Origin: an uncultured Clostridium sp.
GTDB taxonomy: Bacteria > Bacillota > Clostridia > Lachnospirales > Lachnospiraceae
Direction of reading: 5' to 3'
NCBI GenBank assembly: GCA_900542035.1
Contig: UQMJ01000012.1
Location: forward strand, 5,973-69,972
Length of the DNA stretch: 64,000 nucleotides
The notes under the pieces are model-generated. The model searched no databases. It worked only from the letters and a program-made list of their open reading frames with translations, and was not told the DNA's origin. Shown here one piece after another: positions 8,203-18,600 of this stretch (positions are counted from its first letter, which is position 1; every line of letters begins with the position of its first letter). A program made the position numbers and the translations under genes.

Positions 8203-8958
8203 CTATCCCAGATATTCTCGGATAATCTCCCCCAGTACGCGGATTTCCTCTGGCTTTAGCTCCTTCATCCAGTCCTCTCCATCCTTTTTTTGCCCTCTGT
8301 CGCGGCTGGCCGCTGTCTGCTGTTCCATAGTGCGACGGGCATTTTTTCTCTCCCGCAGCTCCCTGACGTTGCTGCGGATCGGCTGAGACTGCTCATTTTC
8401 TACCATTCTGGCATCGTCTTCTGATAATTCTCCTGCTTTTTCCAGTTCCATTCTATGCCATAAAACATTTTCCAGGTAATCCTGAAGGCTGACAAAAAGC
8501 TGCTGGCGCTTTGCGTCCAGACCAACTCCATTTTCCACAATCACATTTAAAACCGCCGTCATGATACCCACAGTTCCATACAATACTATGTAATAGGAAT
8601 CGCAGCGGTACCAGTAGGAAAGAAACGCCAGGGCGCCGCCTGCCAGAAGACACATCCAGGTCATCTGGCTGGAAAAACCCGCCCAGCCCTGAGGTGTCAT
8701 TGCTCCTACCTTTGTGTCAAAAAGCTGCTTTTCCAAGTACACCTGGGTATTGACAATGCCCTGATTGACTCTGTACGCGTCTTCTGCTTTCTGTTTTAAA
8801 TTTCTCAGATATTTATTTTTACTCATGGCCATGGTATTGGTCTCTTTTATCAATCTTTTGTAGGAATTTCTTGCAATCAGTTTACTGACAATCCCAAATA
8901 CGCAAATCGCCACTAATAAGTATAAAGCCGTTCCATTTTGTAATAATTGCAGCATCAT
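8203..8958 (-). CDS. Membrane protein of unknown function
   Basis: 251 residues, not recognised. An N-terminal hydrophobic helix (about residues 8-25), a basic helical stretch, then two hydrophobic helices near residues 100-150. The C-terminal 90 residues are hydrophilic, rich in Arg, Glu and Gln, and probably cytoplasmic and partly disordered, ending in a short acidic helix. The start is the first of two adjacent ATG codons after AAGGGGAG. Function cannot be inferred from its neighbours. Confidence 0.7.
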   Translation of the reverse strand: MMLQLLQNGTALYLLVAICVFGIVSKLIARNSYKRLIKETNTMAMSKNKYLRNLKQKAEDAYRVNQGIVNTQVYLEKQLFDTKVGAMTPQGWAGFSSQMTWMCLLAGGALAFLSYWYRCDSYYIVLYGTVGIMTAVLNVIVENGVGLDAKRQQLFVSLQDYLENVLWHRMELEKAGELSEDDARMVENEQSQPIRSNVRELRERKNARRTMEQQTAASRDRGQKKDGEDWMKELKPEEIRVLGEIIREYLG

Positions 8959-9175
8959 TTAAACTCCCCTTTCCTGCAAAGCCTGTCTCTTTAAGGTTTT
9001 GTCTTTCTGGCGCGTATCCGCGTCTGCCGGCGGTGAAAAACAGCCTCGTCGGCTTTGCTGTACGTCACATTATAGCTGTACCGCAAGAATTTGGGAAGTT
9101 GAGAATCCCTAGAATCGTTCGTCAAATTTCCCCTAAAACTGATTCTTAGGTTGAGAGTCGTTTTTATTCATCTGA
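8959..9175. other. Intergenic leader region with a minus-strand -10
   Basis: 217 bases without a gene. On the minus strand a perfect TATAAT lies at 9074-9069, giving a leader of about 100 bases to the 8203-8958 gene. The leader contains a short AGCC/GGCT hairpin followed by GTTTTT, which could act as a weak attenuator. Between 9100 and 9165 are related GATTCT- and GTTGAGA-containing stretches that pair only partly. Confidence 0.4.
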
Positions 9176-9871
9176 TTAATAATTCTCCGCAATGGCAAGC
9201 AGCAGCTTTACAGAATGCCGGATAGCCTTTGCTTCAAACTCCTGGTAATCCATATTAGCGCTGTCATCCGCTTTGTCGGAAATTGCGCGGATAATCAGAC
9301 ATCCTATATGATTTAAGTAGCACACCTGTGCAATTGCCGCCCCTTCCATCTCGGTACAGGAACCGTCAAAAGTTTCTGTCAGCCACTGCTTTTTCCCTTT
9401 ATCTGAAATAAATTGATCGCCGCTGACCACTCTTCCGGTAAATGTCTGAATATCTGGATTGACTCTCGCACAGCACTCCTTTGCCAGATTTAACAGCTTC
9501 TCATCTGCCGGAAATGCAAATGTATCCATTCTTGGAATCTGTCCGGCCGGATAGCCAAATCCGGTTGCATCCATATCGTGCTGAACGGAATCCGTAGACA
9601 GCACAATGTCTCCAATATTAATTTCTGCCCTTAAAGATCCTGCAATTCCAGTATTTACAATGGCCTCCACTCCAAACCGATCCACCAGAATCTGGCTGCA
9701 CACAGCCGCATTTACCTTGCCAATACCGGAACGGACTACTACTACTTCTTTTCCGTTTACTTTTCCACGGTAAAAATCCATCCCTGTTACGGTTTCTACC
9801 GATACGTCTGTCAAAGCGTTTTTAATTTCCAGGACTTCTTCGTCCATTGCTCCAATAATTCCTAACATCAT
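9176..9871 (-). CDS. mtnN: 5'-methylthioadenosine/S-adenosylhomocysteine nucleosidase
   Basis: 231 residues, typical for the family. It cleaves adenine from methylthioadenosine and S-adenosylhomocysteine in methionine salvage and the activated methyl cycle. The N terminus LGIIGAMDEEV carries the catalytic Glu, TGIAGSL forms the phosphate/ribose loop, MEGAAIAQV carries the second Glu, and RAISDKAD the catalytic Asp. All expected catalytic residues are present. Two ATG codons follow AAGGAG, so the start may be one codon later. Confidence 0.96.
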   Translation of the reverse strand: MMLGIIGAMDEEVLEIKNALTDVSVETVTGMDFYRGKVNGKEVVVVRSGIGKVNAAVCSQILVDRFGVEAIVNTGIAGSLRAEINIGDIVLSTDSVQHDMDATGFGYPAGQIPRMDTFAFPADEKLLNLAKECCARVNPDIQTFTGRVVSGDQFISDKGKKQWLTETFDGSCTEMEGAAIAQVCYLNHIGCLIIRAISDKADDSANMDYQEFEAKAIRHSVKLLLAIAENY

Positions 9872-9911
9872 TCAAACTCCTTTTCCTCGTGTATTTTTCT
9901 CTTCTCGTCTC

Positions 9912-9940
9912 ATTATATCCCGCGGTTTATGAAAATGCAA
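9912..9940 (-). promoter_or_regulatory. mtnN promoter
   Basis: Minus strand: -35 TTGCAT (9940-9935), a 17-base spacer, perfect -10 TATAAT (9917-9912), 41 bases before the mtnN start. The -35 directly abuts the stop codon of the upstream antiporter gene. Confidence 0.75.
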
Positions 9941-11140
9941 TCATCCGTCCTTTTCCAGCAGACGCCGATAAGTAAAGTCCATTCCCAGCGCGCCAAGAGG
10001 CGCTGTAATAATAATCGCAAGCACAGCCACTGACAGCACAATATTTCCGCATGGCAGTCCCATTGCCAGCGGAACCGACCCGATGGCTGCCTGAACGGTT
10101 GCTTTCGGAACATAGGCAATTACAGAAAACAACCGCTCTTTTCCATTTAAATTCGTTCCCAGCAGGCACAACCATACTCCAACCGCGCGGATGATTAATG
10201 CCAATACTATCATAATAACTGCCAAAAATCCTGCCTGAGCCATATAGCGGATATCAACAGCCGCGCCTACTAGTACAAACAGCATTACCTCTGCTGCCAG
10301 CCATAACTTTCCGAATTTTTCAGACAAGCGCCTGGACACGAATCCCGTACTCTTCATTTTCAGAACACAGGCCATGCTCACTACCGCCAGAAGGCCTGAT
10401 ACCGGAATCACTCCCTCCAGCCAGTCCTCAGCTGCCGCAAGCAAAAATGCTGTTCCCAAAACAATCAGTACTTTCATACTGTTCCGTACATAATGGTTTC
10501 GCGCATATGTGGTTTCAAAAAATTGGACAAGAAACCATCCTGCAATTCCTCCTAGTAAAACTCCTGCTAAAATTGATAGCGGGATTTTTGCAAATTCTGA
10601 CATCTGTATCTGCCCGCCCTGACACATTCCTGTAAAAGTCGTAAACAGCACGATTACAAAAATATCGTCGCAGGACGCGCCTGCTAAAATCATCTGAGGA
10701 ATGCTCTTTTCTGTGCCGTAGTTTTCTTCCATCAGCTGCACCATCCGCGGAATTACTACTGCCGGAGACACCGCTCCCAATACGGCTCCCATCACTGCCG
10801 CCTCAATTCTGGTAATTCCCAGAATAGCCGGCGCAAACAGCACATAAGCCAGGATCTCAAAACTAGCTGGTACAAAAGACATAAGAACAGCCGGACGCCC
10901 TACTTTTTTAAGGTCTGACAGGTTTAAAGACAATCCTGCCTTTATTAAAATAATGATCAACGCCATCTGCCGCAAATCAGCTGAAATGCCCAATATGGAA
11001 GAATCCAGAAAATTCCATACATAGGGTCCCAAAATAATTCCGACTGCCAGCATCCCAAGAATTCTTGGAAGTTTCAGAAGCTGGCAGATTCCAGCCGCCG
11101 CAAGTCCGACCAGAAAAATAAGGGCAAGGGATGTAAGCAT
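9941..11140 (-). CDS. Cation:proton antiporter (CPA family)
   Basis: 399 residues with about 12 hydrophobic segments across the length, the form of the Na+/H+ exchanger domain. Family features include the N-terminal LPRILGMLAVGIILGP segment, ILIKAGLSLN, and ASCDDIFVIVLF, where adjacent acidic residues match the ion-binding Asp pair of CPA antiporters. It should exchange monovalent cations for protons at the membrane. No RCK/TrkA regulatory domain follows. The ATG has AGGAGG ahead. Which cation it moves is not visible. Confidence 0.85.
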   Translation of the reverse strand: MLTSLALIFLVGLAAAGICQLLKLPRILGMLAVGIILGPYVWNFLDSSILGISADLRQMALIIILIKAGLSLNLSDLKKVGRPAVLMSFVPASFEILAYVLFAPAILGITRIEAAVMGAVLGAVSPAVVIPRMVQLMEENYGTEKSIPQMILAGASCDDIFVIVLFTTFTGMCQGGQIQMSEFAKIPLSILAGVLLGGIAGWFLVQFFETTYARNHYVRNSMKVLIVLGTAFLLAAAEDWLEGVIPVSGLLAVVSMACVLKMKSTGFVSRRLSEKFGKLWLAAEVMLFVLVGAAVDIRYMAQAGFLAVIMIVLALIIRAVGVWLCLLGTNLNGKERLFSVIAYVPKATVQAAIGSVPLAMGLPCGNIVLSVAVLAIIITAPLGALGMDFTYRRLLEKDG

Positions 11141-11332
11141 CTCAAGTACCTCCTAAAAACAGTTTCTTTTTTGAGAAACAACCTATTCTTAAACGGGTTC
11201 CATCTTATCACAATTTTTTTTCATGTGTCAATCCAGCCTTCAAAAGAGCTTTCAGAAGATTTTAAATCCTTCTTTTCTCCTGTCTAAATCCATGTTATAA
11301 TAATGAAACCTACAGCAAAGGAGGAAATTTAT

Positions 11333-11584
11333 ATGGATTATGCAACCCAGGGTGTCTGTTCTCGTGCAATTCATTTTGAAGTAGATGACAACAACACCTT
11401 AACTAACGTTAAATTTATTGGCGGATGCTCCGGCAATACACAGGGAGTTGCCAGATTGATTGAAGGTATGGATATTGACGAGGCTATCCGCCGCTTAGAC
11501 GGAATCCAGTGCGGCCCAAGGCCTACTTCCTGTCCCGATCAGCTGGCACGTGCCTTAAAGCAGTACAAGTCCCAGCGGAAATAA
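11333..11584 (+). CDS. TSCPD-domain protein (TIGR03905 family)
   Basis: 83 residues from the ATG at 11333, chosen because AAAGGAGG lies just ahead and a TATAAT -10 sits at 11296-11301, upstream of it but overlapping the region of a more distal in-frame ATG. The name-giving motif TSCPD occurs in RPTSCPDQLA near the C terminus, with further Cys residues in GVCSRA, GGCSGN and IQCGP. The TSCPD fold also occurs at the end of class II ribonucleotide reductases, but these short stand-alone proteins have no established function. Single-gene transcript. Confidence 0.85.
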   Translation: MDYATQGVCSRAIHFEVDDNNTLTNVKFIGGCSGNTQGVARLIEGMDIDEAIRRLDGIQCGPRPTSCPDQLARALKQYKSQRK

Positions 11585-11598
11585 TCCCAAAATAAAAG

Positions 11599-11641
11599 GA
11601 ACCGGCAGATCTGGCTTTTACCCCATCTGCTGGTTCTTTTT
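11599..11641 (+). terminator. Terminator of the TSCPD gene
   Basis: A 12-bp stem (GAACCGGCAGAT with one G-T pair) is followed by TTTTTCTC. Confidence 0.8.
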
Positions 11642-11663
11642 CTCTCATTTTCACTTTTTCCTA

Positions 11664-12578
11664 TTATTTCGGTTGATTTAAAAGGTTTGCTGTCTCATCC
11701 ATAATCCACGTTGTCCAGCCATCGTAGTATTTTCCCAGTACATGGGCGTCATCCGAAGTATAGTTCTTGTCCAGATTCCCTTGTTCATCATCAAATATCG
11801 GATTTACATCCAGATAGTACATTCCAGACTCGTCTGCAATTCGTTTGATCTCCGCGTTCAGCTGATTAATCTTCTGATTATTATAGACATCCGAAGATGC
11901 TGATTTTTTGGCCGATACGTGGAGATTGGCCTGTAAAATAATCATCGCATCTGGCTGCAGCGTATGAATTTCTTTTACCAGTTCCTCATACTTTTCTACA
12001 ATACTGCTCTGAGGATACCCCAGTTCATTCAGTCCCAGCATCACATAAATTTTTCCAAACGATCGGGATTGCAAAAGCTCTGAAAGTGTCTGTTTCTTTC
12101 CAGAAGCCGTTTTAACAGAAGCCTTCATCGCCTCAAAAACCGTCATTCCCGTATTGGCAAATACCTCTGCTTCGCCTAAATTTCCATATTCCATCAGCCC
12201 CACTGTTCTGGAATCTCCAATAAACAATGCATCCTGGAACAGCTCTCTGCTGGCTTCCACAGCAGGCTGTTCCAGTACGTCATCCGGCCTCTCTTCTGCT
12301 GTGGTTTCTGCTGTCATTTCTGCTGCGCTTTCCAGAAGAACTGCCGCTGTAGTCTCTGCTGGATTCTCTGACATCTCTGCAGCCAGCGTTTCCGTTGCAC
12401 GTTCTGGCATTTCAATCTCAGTCCCTTCTTTCGAAGTTCCCTCTAAATCTATATCTGCGCAGGTTTGGGCATCTGCCTGCCTAACCGGAAATCCCTCATA
12501 AAATTGGGTAAATCCATATATACTTAGGACAAGTACCATGCTGGAAAATAAACTCTTCATATATGCATATTTTTTCAT
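11664..12578 (-). CDS. Secreted SGNH/GDSL-type hydrolase or acyl-transfer partner
   Basis: 304 residues. A signal-anchor helix lies near residues 7-25, then a Glu/Thr/Ala-rich low-complexity linker to about residue 115, then an SGNH hydrolase domain: block I in DALFIGDSRTVG (catalytic Ser), block III Asn in MLGLNELG, and the C-terminal Asp-x-x-His in SDDAHVLG. It follows an MBOAT gene by 36 bases in the same direction. In such pairs the MBOAT protein passes acyl groups across the membrane and the SGNH protein transfers them to an extracellular polymer. Substrate unknown. Confidence 0.85.
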   Translation of the reverse strand: MKKYAYMKSLFSSMVLVLSIYGFTQFYEGFPVRQADAQTCADIDLEGTSKEGTEIEMPERATETLAAEMSENPAETTAAVLLESAAEMTAETTAEERPDDVLEQPAVEASRELFQDALFIGDSRTVGLMEYGNLGEAEVFANTGMTVFEAMKASVKTASGKKQTLSELLQSRSFGKIYVMLGLNELGYPQSSIVEKYEELVKEIHTLQPDAMIILQANLHVSAKKSASSDVYNNQKINQLNAEIKRIADESGMYYLDVNPIFDDEQGNLDKNYTSDDAHVLGKYYDGWTTWIMDETANLLNQPK

Positions 12579-12614
12579 AGTTTTCTCTTTTCTTTAAAGG
12601 TTTCTCCCGTATTT

Positions 12615-14021
12615 CTAAAACTGGAAATACAGAAACGGATCATCCATTCCCATGTACATACAGAAAACGCACGCCCAAAATACTGCTACCAATCCCAGTA
12701 CTGCTGCGAAAGAACCTTTGTGCTTTTCATAAAGTTTTTCTCCTAACCCTGTAGAAAGAAAAATTGCCGCAGCCAGGGACAGCAGATACATCCTGCCATA
12801 TTTCAAAAAATCGCCTGCAAAAACGGATGTCCCTGTTTCTCCAAAAAACGGAAAGCATCTCATCAGATACAGCTTAATCTGTCCCAGGTCATTTACTGCA
12901 AACAGAAGCCATGAAATCGGAATTAAAAAAGCCATATAAAGATGTCCTTTAAACGGAGAATGCTCCAAAATCCGTTTCAGACCGCACTTTTCCAGAATAA
13001 TCAAGGTACAGTGGAATAATCCCCACAATACATAGTTCCAACTTGCTCCATGCCAAAGTCCTGTCAGAATCCAGACAATCAGCGTATTTCTCATCATGTG
13101 GGAATACTTACCGCCTAACGGAATGTATACATAATTCCGGAACCAGCTTCCCAGCGTAATGTGCCACCGTCTCCAAAATTCGCTCACACTTCCCGACAGA
13201 TATGGCTGATTAAAATTATCGGGAAAATAAAATCCCATCATAAGTCCCAGGCCCTTTGCCATCCTGGAATATCCATAAAAATCAAAATAAATCTGAAAGG
13301 TAAATGCTGCCAGACCAAGCCAGGCCATAGGCGTTGAAATGCTTTCATACCCAATGGCGTTTACCTGTCCCCAGAGACGTCCCATCTGGTTCGCAATCAA
13401 TACCTTTAATCCAAGGCCAATCGTAAACTCCCTTAACCCTTCCTCAATATTGTCTAACGAAATCGCCTTCCGGCGCAGCTGCTTCTGCACCTGCTTATGG
13501 GTAACAATCGGTCCGGCAATTAACTGGGGAAACATACTGATATACGCTCCAAAAGAAACAACAGATCGTTCACATCTGGTTTCCTTCCAGTACACATCAA
13601 TCAGATAGGACATACTTTGGAATGTGTAGAAACTAATTCCGATTGGCAGTTCCAGACCCAGATAAGGAAAGACGTCTTTCTTTGCCAGAGGAGCAATCAG
13701 CCCATTTAGAATTTCAAAGAAAAAATCCGTATATTTAAAGAAGAATAAAATCCCGATATTGTAAATAAGACCGATTACCAGCCACCTTTTCCGTCTTTTC
13801 GGCTCCTTGTTTGCCGCCATATGACTGCCGCATATGTAGTTCATTAAAATCGACAACAGAATTAAAAGAAAATATTCTGGTTTATTCCTTACTCCATAAA
13901 AGTAAAAAATCAGACTTCCAATAAAAATTACCAGATTTTTTAATCCTACCGGCGCAATGTAATATATCAGAAAAAATACTGGCAAAAACACAAAAATAAA
14001 GGTAATGCTGCTAAAAACCAT
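12615..14021 (-). CDS. MBOAT-family O-acyltransferase (AlgI/DltB-like)
   Basis: 468 residues with about ten membrane helices. The MBOAT hallmark is the catalytic His in TGLWHGASWNYVLWG; the AlgI-like SEFWRRWHITLGSWFRNYVYIPLGG motif region is present (segments SEFWRRWH and SWFRNYVYIPLGG). These enzymes move acetyl or other acyl groups from a cytoplasmic donor to an extracytoplasmic acceptor. Together with the following SGNH gene it forms a two-gene acylation module. No dlt or alginate genes are nearby, so the target may be a wall polysaccharide or teichoic acid. A TATAAT lies upstream near 14050. Confidence 0.93.
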   Translation of the reverse strand: MVFSSITFIFVFLPVFFLIYYIAPVGLKNLVIFIGSLIFYFYGVRNKPEYFLLILLSILMNYICGSHMAANKEPKRRKRWLVIGLIYNIGILFFFKYTDFFFEILNGLIAPLAKKDVFPYLGLELPIGISFYTFQSMSYLIDVYWKETRCERSVVSFGAYISMFPQLIAGPIVTHKQVQKQLRRKAISLDNIEEGLREFTIGLGLKVLIANQMGRLWGQVNAIGYESISTPMAWLGLAAFTFQIYFDFYGYSRMAKGLGLMMGFYFPDNFNQPYLSGSVSEFWRRWHITLGSWFRNYVYIPLGGKYSHMMRNTLIVWILTGLWHGASWNYVLWGLFHCTLIILEKCGLKRILEHSPFKGHLYMAFLIPISWLLFAVNDLGQIKLYLMRCFPFFGETGTSVFAGDFLKYGRMYLLSLAAAIFLSTGLGEKLYEKHKGSFAAVLGLVAVFWACVFCMYMGMDDPFLYFQF

Positions 14022-14214
14022 CGTCCATTCCCGCTTCCAAATCAGATTATATATCTATAGACGCTTTAGAATTTCAGAAAGTTTCAAAATCCGACATCTT
14101 TTATATATGTTTTCTTCATGAGTCCATCTGGATGTCACATTTCGGTTTGTCCGCATACAATACAGTAAGGCTGTCCCTTTCGCCTGAAACAAATTATTTT
14201 GGAGGATTTATTGT

Positions 14215-15600
14215 ATGGGAGTCAATTTTGTCAATAAAACCATCAGCAAAAATCAAATTTCCTGTAACGATACGTTTCAAATCACTCTGGCTCTTACTGC
14301 ATCACCAGATATTGTAAACAACCCTGTAGATGTCTTTCTTGTATTAGATCGCTCTGGCAGTATGGCTGGAGAAGCTCTGGAAAATCTGCAAATCGGCGCC
14401 AGAACGTTTGTAGAAATTATTGCGGAATCTACTGGCGGAACAAGTGAAATTGAGGGCGGAAGCCGAATTGGTATTGTCAGTTTTTCCAGCACTGCTGTGT
14501 TAGACACTCCGTTAACCACCTCTGTGGCTGCACTGAACTCTTCCATCTCCAATCTTATTGCTGGCGGCTCTACAAATCATGCTGCCGCATTTACGACCGC
14601 TGTGAATTCCTTTGATTCTGCATCTGCAAACCGACGGATCCTTGTTATGTTTACAGATGGAAAAACCAATGTCGGACCCGATCCGGATCCAATTGCCGCT
14701 GATGCCAAAGCAATGGGAATTACCATTTATTGCATCGGACTAGAGGGAGATGACGGCATCGACGAAACCCAGTTAAATACCTGGGCTACGCCTCCACCTT
14801 CCTCTCATGTTTCGATTGCACCTGACGCAGCTGATTTGGAAACTCTTTTTCAAAACTTAGCTAACAATATTTCCCGTCCTGGTGCAACGGAAATCGTTAT
14901 CCATGAACTTCTTCATTCTGATTTTCAAATCGTTTCCGTCAATAGTCCTACAAAAGGTTCTGTAACCCAGACCAGCGGTACTGCACTTCAGTGGAATATG
15001 GATGTGCTCGGAGAAAGAGGTTCAGAAAGCGCGGAGCTGACATTTACCGTCCAGCATATTGGAACGGAAGGCGGTCTGAAAGAAGTCAATTCTTCTATTC
15101 TCTATCAGGACAAAGAGGGCAATATCGTCACATTCCCGAATCCCGAAATTTATGTAGACTGTGGTATTCATTCCTGTATCGGATGTGTTCCATGCAAACA
15201 GCAATTTACTGCTCCTGGATGTCAGGACTCCGTTCTTTATAATCTAGACGATCTTTCTATTGAATCTACTGGACGAATTGTTCAGCTTGAACTTACCTTA
15301 AAAAATGTCTGCCCTGCCAAGGAAGTCGCTCTGGCCGTCTTATTAAATGAGCTGGATGATGCCGGTCACGAAATCAGACGGGGATTTAAAATCTTAACCG
15401 TTCCCGCCCATAACCGACCTTCCTGTACAGATATTCATTTAGAATGTATCCGCTTCATCCTGCCCGATGACAGCTGTACTCCTGCTTCTGCCTCCTCTGT
15501 CCCCGCTCATTGCCAAAGCCGTAACTTTATTGTCCGTGTTTTCGCAAATTATCTTGGATATGACTTTAATTTTGACGAAACACAGGGAACTTGTGATTGA
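14215..15600 (+). CDS. von Willebrand factor A domain protein, Cys-rich C terminus
   Basis: 461 residues. The vWA domain (about residues 38-220) has an intact metal-binding MIDAS: DRSGS, a later Thr, and the MFTDGKTNVGPD loop. After it comes a beta-sandwich-like region of about 100 residues, then a Cys-rich segment (CGIHSCIGCVPC, then several more Cys) and a final beta-rich domain. There is no signal peptide, membrane helix or sortase motif, which is odd for an adhesion-type vWA protein. The ATG follows TTGGAGG. It stands alone, convergent to the GGDEF/EAL gene. Binding partner unknown. Confidence 0.85.
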   Translation: MGVNFVNKTISKNQISCNDTFQITLALTASPDIVNNPVDVFLVLDRSGSMAGEALENLQIGARTFVEIIAESTGGTSEIEGGSRIGIVSFSSTAVLDTPLTTSVAALNSSISNLIAGGSTNHAAAFTTAVNSFDSASANRRILVMFTDGKTNVGPDPDPIAADAKAMGITIYCIGLEGDDGIDETQLNTWATPPPSSHVSIAPDAADLETLFQNLANNISRPGATEIVIHELLHSDFQIVSVNSPTKGSVTQTSGTALQWNMDVLGERGSESAELTFTVQHIGTEGGLKEVNSSILYQDKEGNIVTFPNPEIYVDCGIHSCIGCVPCKQQFTAPGCQDSVLYNLDDLSIESTGRIVQLELTLKNVCPAKEVALAVLLNELDDAGHEIRRGFKILTVPAHNRPSCTDIHLECIRFILPDDSCTPASASSVPAHCQSRNFIVRVFANYLGYDFNFDETQGTCD

Positions 15601-15607
15601 TTTACTT

Positions 15608-15635
15608 CCGGAAGCAGCTTATAAGCTGCTTCCGG
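15608..15635. terminator. 28-base palindromic terminator overlapping a stop codon
   Basis: A perfect palindrome with arms CCGGAAGCAGCTTA ends the plus-strand vWA transcript with TTTGTTTG after it. The stop codon of the minus-strand GGDEF/EAL gene (15619-15621) lies inside the same palindrome. Confidence 0.75.
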
Positions 15636-18600
15636 TTTGTTTGTCTGCAGAAATCTGCAGATCCCTGTCGTAATACCGGAACATATTTTTTCCGCTCTGC
15701 TTACTTAAATATAATGCTTGATCTGCCTCCTGCACACTGGTCTCATAAGAAAATTTCTGAGCATTTACAAACGTAATTCCTGCACTGCAGCTAAGCTGTA
15801 TTTTTGTATACCTTCTTAACTTGCAAAATAGTTCCCGCATCCGGCGTTCCAAAATAGAAGTTTCATTGATATTGCTGATAAATACCAGAAATTCGTCTCC
15901 CCCCAAACGTCCGACCAAATCTTTTCTTCGGAATGTGGTCATCAACGCCTCTGTCAAATGTTTCAATGCTGCGTCTCCCTCTAAATGGCCATATTCATCA
16001 TTAATATGTTTAAAGTTATCCAAATCCAATACGATTAACGCCCCTTTTGCGTCGGGAGTCTTTGTCATATACCGGACGATTTCCCTTTCCAGAGCCCTCC
16101 GGTTATAAACGTTGGTAAGAGGATCCCGACTCGCCTCCTCTTCCGTTTCTAACTGCTGGCGTTTTTCTATATCAATATCCTTCAGGTATAAGAGAGCGTA
16201 CATATTGTCCATAAATTTTTCTTTAAAAACATGAACGACCAGCTTTACCCAATGAAACTCTCCGTTTATTTTTCTTTTAAAGCACCATTTTCTGGTAACT
16301 TCTCCTCTGGCATACATCTGCTTCATCGTTTCGACGTTCAGATATTTCCAGTACCTGCCTTCGTCTTCCGGCCGAACTACCTTTTTTAAGGCTTCCCTGA
16401 CCAAATCATTGGACAAAGTTCCACTGCTGTACGATTCTGTCTCATAATCTGCCCATAAACCATCTGCCTTCATCAATTGCCCACTTTCCACGTCCACCTC
16501 TGCATATGCTACTGTTTCCGAAAGCATTGCATTATAAAAATCACTGATTCTTGCCAGCTCTAATTCTACCGAACGTTCTTCCTCTACCAGTTCCAAAATA
16601 ACTACCATAATATGGTCATCGCCATCATTTTGGCTAAGATGCTGGATTTTCATTCGGAACCACTTATAAGAACCGCTCTTTGCCTTTAGAAGAAGTTCCT
16701 TGCCAATACTTTCTTCGACATTCAGCTCTAAGAAAATCTTTCGAAATTCATCTGCAAAATGCGGATGTACAATTCCCTTTCGAATCCAGCATTCCGGAAA
16801 TTGTTCTTCTCTTTCTTCCGCACCAGACAGGAGATTTCTGTCCGTATGGAAATAGATTGCCTGCTTCTGCTCATTATACTCGAATCTTTCGCTTGTAATA
16901 CCAACTGGCAGAAAGCTGGTTCTGTTAATATCGCTGATAATCCGGTGATACCCCTGCAGACAAATCTCTCCATCTCTGTCTTCCATCCTGACCCCTATGC
17001 TTCTTACCATTACCTCCCCATGCTCTGGATGAATCCAGGTATACTCCAGCTGAACAATTTGCCGTGTAGAAACCATCTTTTCCAACGCTTTGTTGACGTA
17101 CTGGTTATAACCATCATTAATACGGCTATGCCAATGGGAATAGCACTCTTCAGGGGTTACATTTTCCTGAATTCCAAGAATGCGAAGCATAATACTGTCT
17201 GCAAACAGTTCATACCGGCCACGTTCTTGATCTACTCGGACAATCCATAATCCTAACTCCATCTTGTTTAAAATTTCTTCGTTCCGATTTTCCAAAAGCT
17301 TATAAAATTTTTTATCATTTTTATTAATATCCATTCGTTCCGTCACATCATGTGCAACCTCAAATCGGGCCAGTTTTCCCTTCCATGGAATTAATTTATC
17401 TTTGGCGATAAATCGGCGGTTATGGTATCTATTTGTAATTTCTGCTGTTAAAAAATTGCTTTTCTTTAAATCCTTATTGTTGCAAAACTCACAAGGGCTT
17501 GTCCTTCCATAAAGAACCTGATAGCAAGGCTGGCCTTTATAGTCATAAATTCCTGCCATGCTGCGCCCTGCAGGATTCAAGTAATACAGTTCATGGCTTT
17601 GGGGATTGCTGACATATATAATATCTTCGATATTTTCTGCAATTACCCCTGGATCTTCTTCTGAAATGTGATCTTCTGCCTTCCGATCTGCGTTAATTCC
17701 CATATATCGGTAGTATTCTTCTTCCTTTCGTCTTTCCTGATAAGCATCACTATCATTCCGGATATAAAGTTCTTCAAACTTCTCCTGGCTGTAAGGTGCG
17801 GCAAATAAATATCCCTGCAATACATCTGGTTTTAAGTCCTGAAGCGCTAACAGTTCTCCCTCCGTTTCTATACCCTCACAGCAAACGCGAATCTGAACAC
17901 TATGAGCCAGTTCAATCAGATTTCCCAGAAGCTGATAATTATAGGTACTATATTGAAGCCGGCTTACAAGGCTTCTGTCTATCTTAATTTCATGTATATC
18001 AATGCTCTTTAAATAACTGAGATTGGCATATCCGGTTCCAAAATCATCCAGTGCAATCTGGATTCCTGCCTTCGCCCATTGATAAAAAATACGGTTAAAA
18101 TGCGGATATTCCTCTAGCTGGATACTTTCTGTCAATTCCAGGGTCAGCGCCTCTCCTGGGAGTCCGGAAGCTGTAAGACACTGAAGAACCAAATCTCCAA
18201 TATTTTCCTGTTTTAACTGTATATAGGAAATATTTACGCTAATATGGAAATTCTTAATTTTTTTACGCCATTCCACGCATTTTTTCAATGCCGTCTCTAA
18301 TACCCAATATCCTACTTGGCAAATCATCCCTGTTTCCTCCAAAAGAGGAATAAACTGAGCTGGAAGAATTTTCCCCTGTCTGGCTGACTCGTAACGCAAA
18401 AGCGCCTCTGCTCCTATCATTTCATAAGAATTGCTGTCAATCTGAGGCTGGTAAAACAGAGAAAAACCTTCAAAACCATTTTCTATTGCATGACGCATTT
18501 CATCCTGAAGTTCCAAATAGCTAAACCATTCTTCATAATCCTGAATGGAAAAAAACTCTAAAATGCTCCCTTGTTTTTTTGCTCTATCCATAGCGATTTC

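Noticed and set aside
9039..9066. Riboswitch or attenuator in the leader of the 8203-8958 gene
   Set aside because: Only a 4-bp AGCC/GGCT hairpin with a short T tract was found; no known riboswitch core is present.
12154..12501. 115-codon plus-strand frame rich in Ser/Ala/Val
   Set aside because: It mirrors the low-complexity Glu/Thr/Ala linker of the SGNH protein on the other strand.
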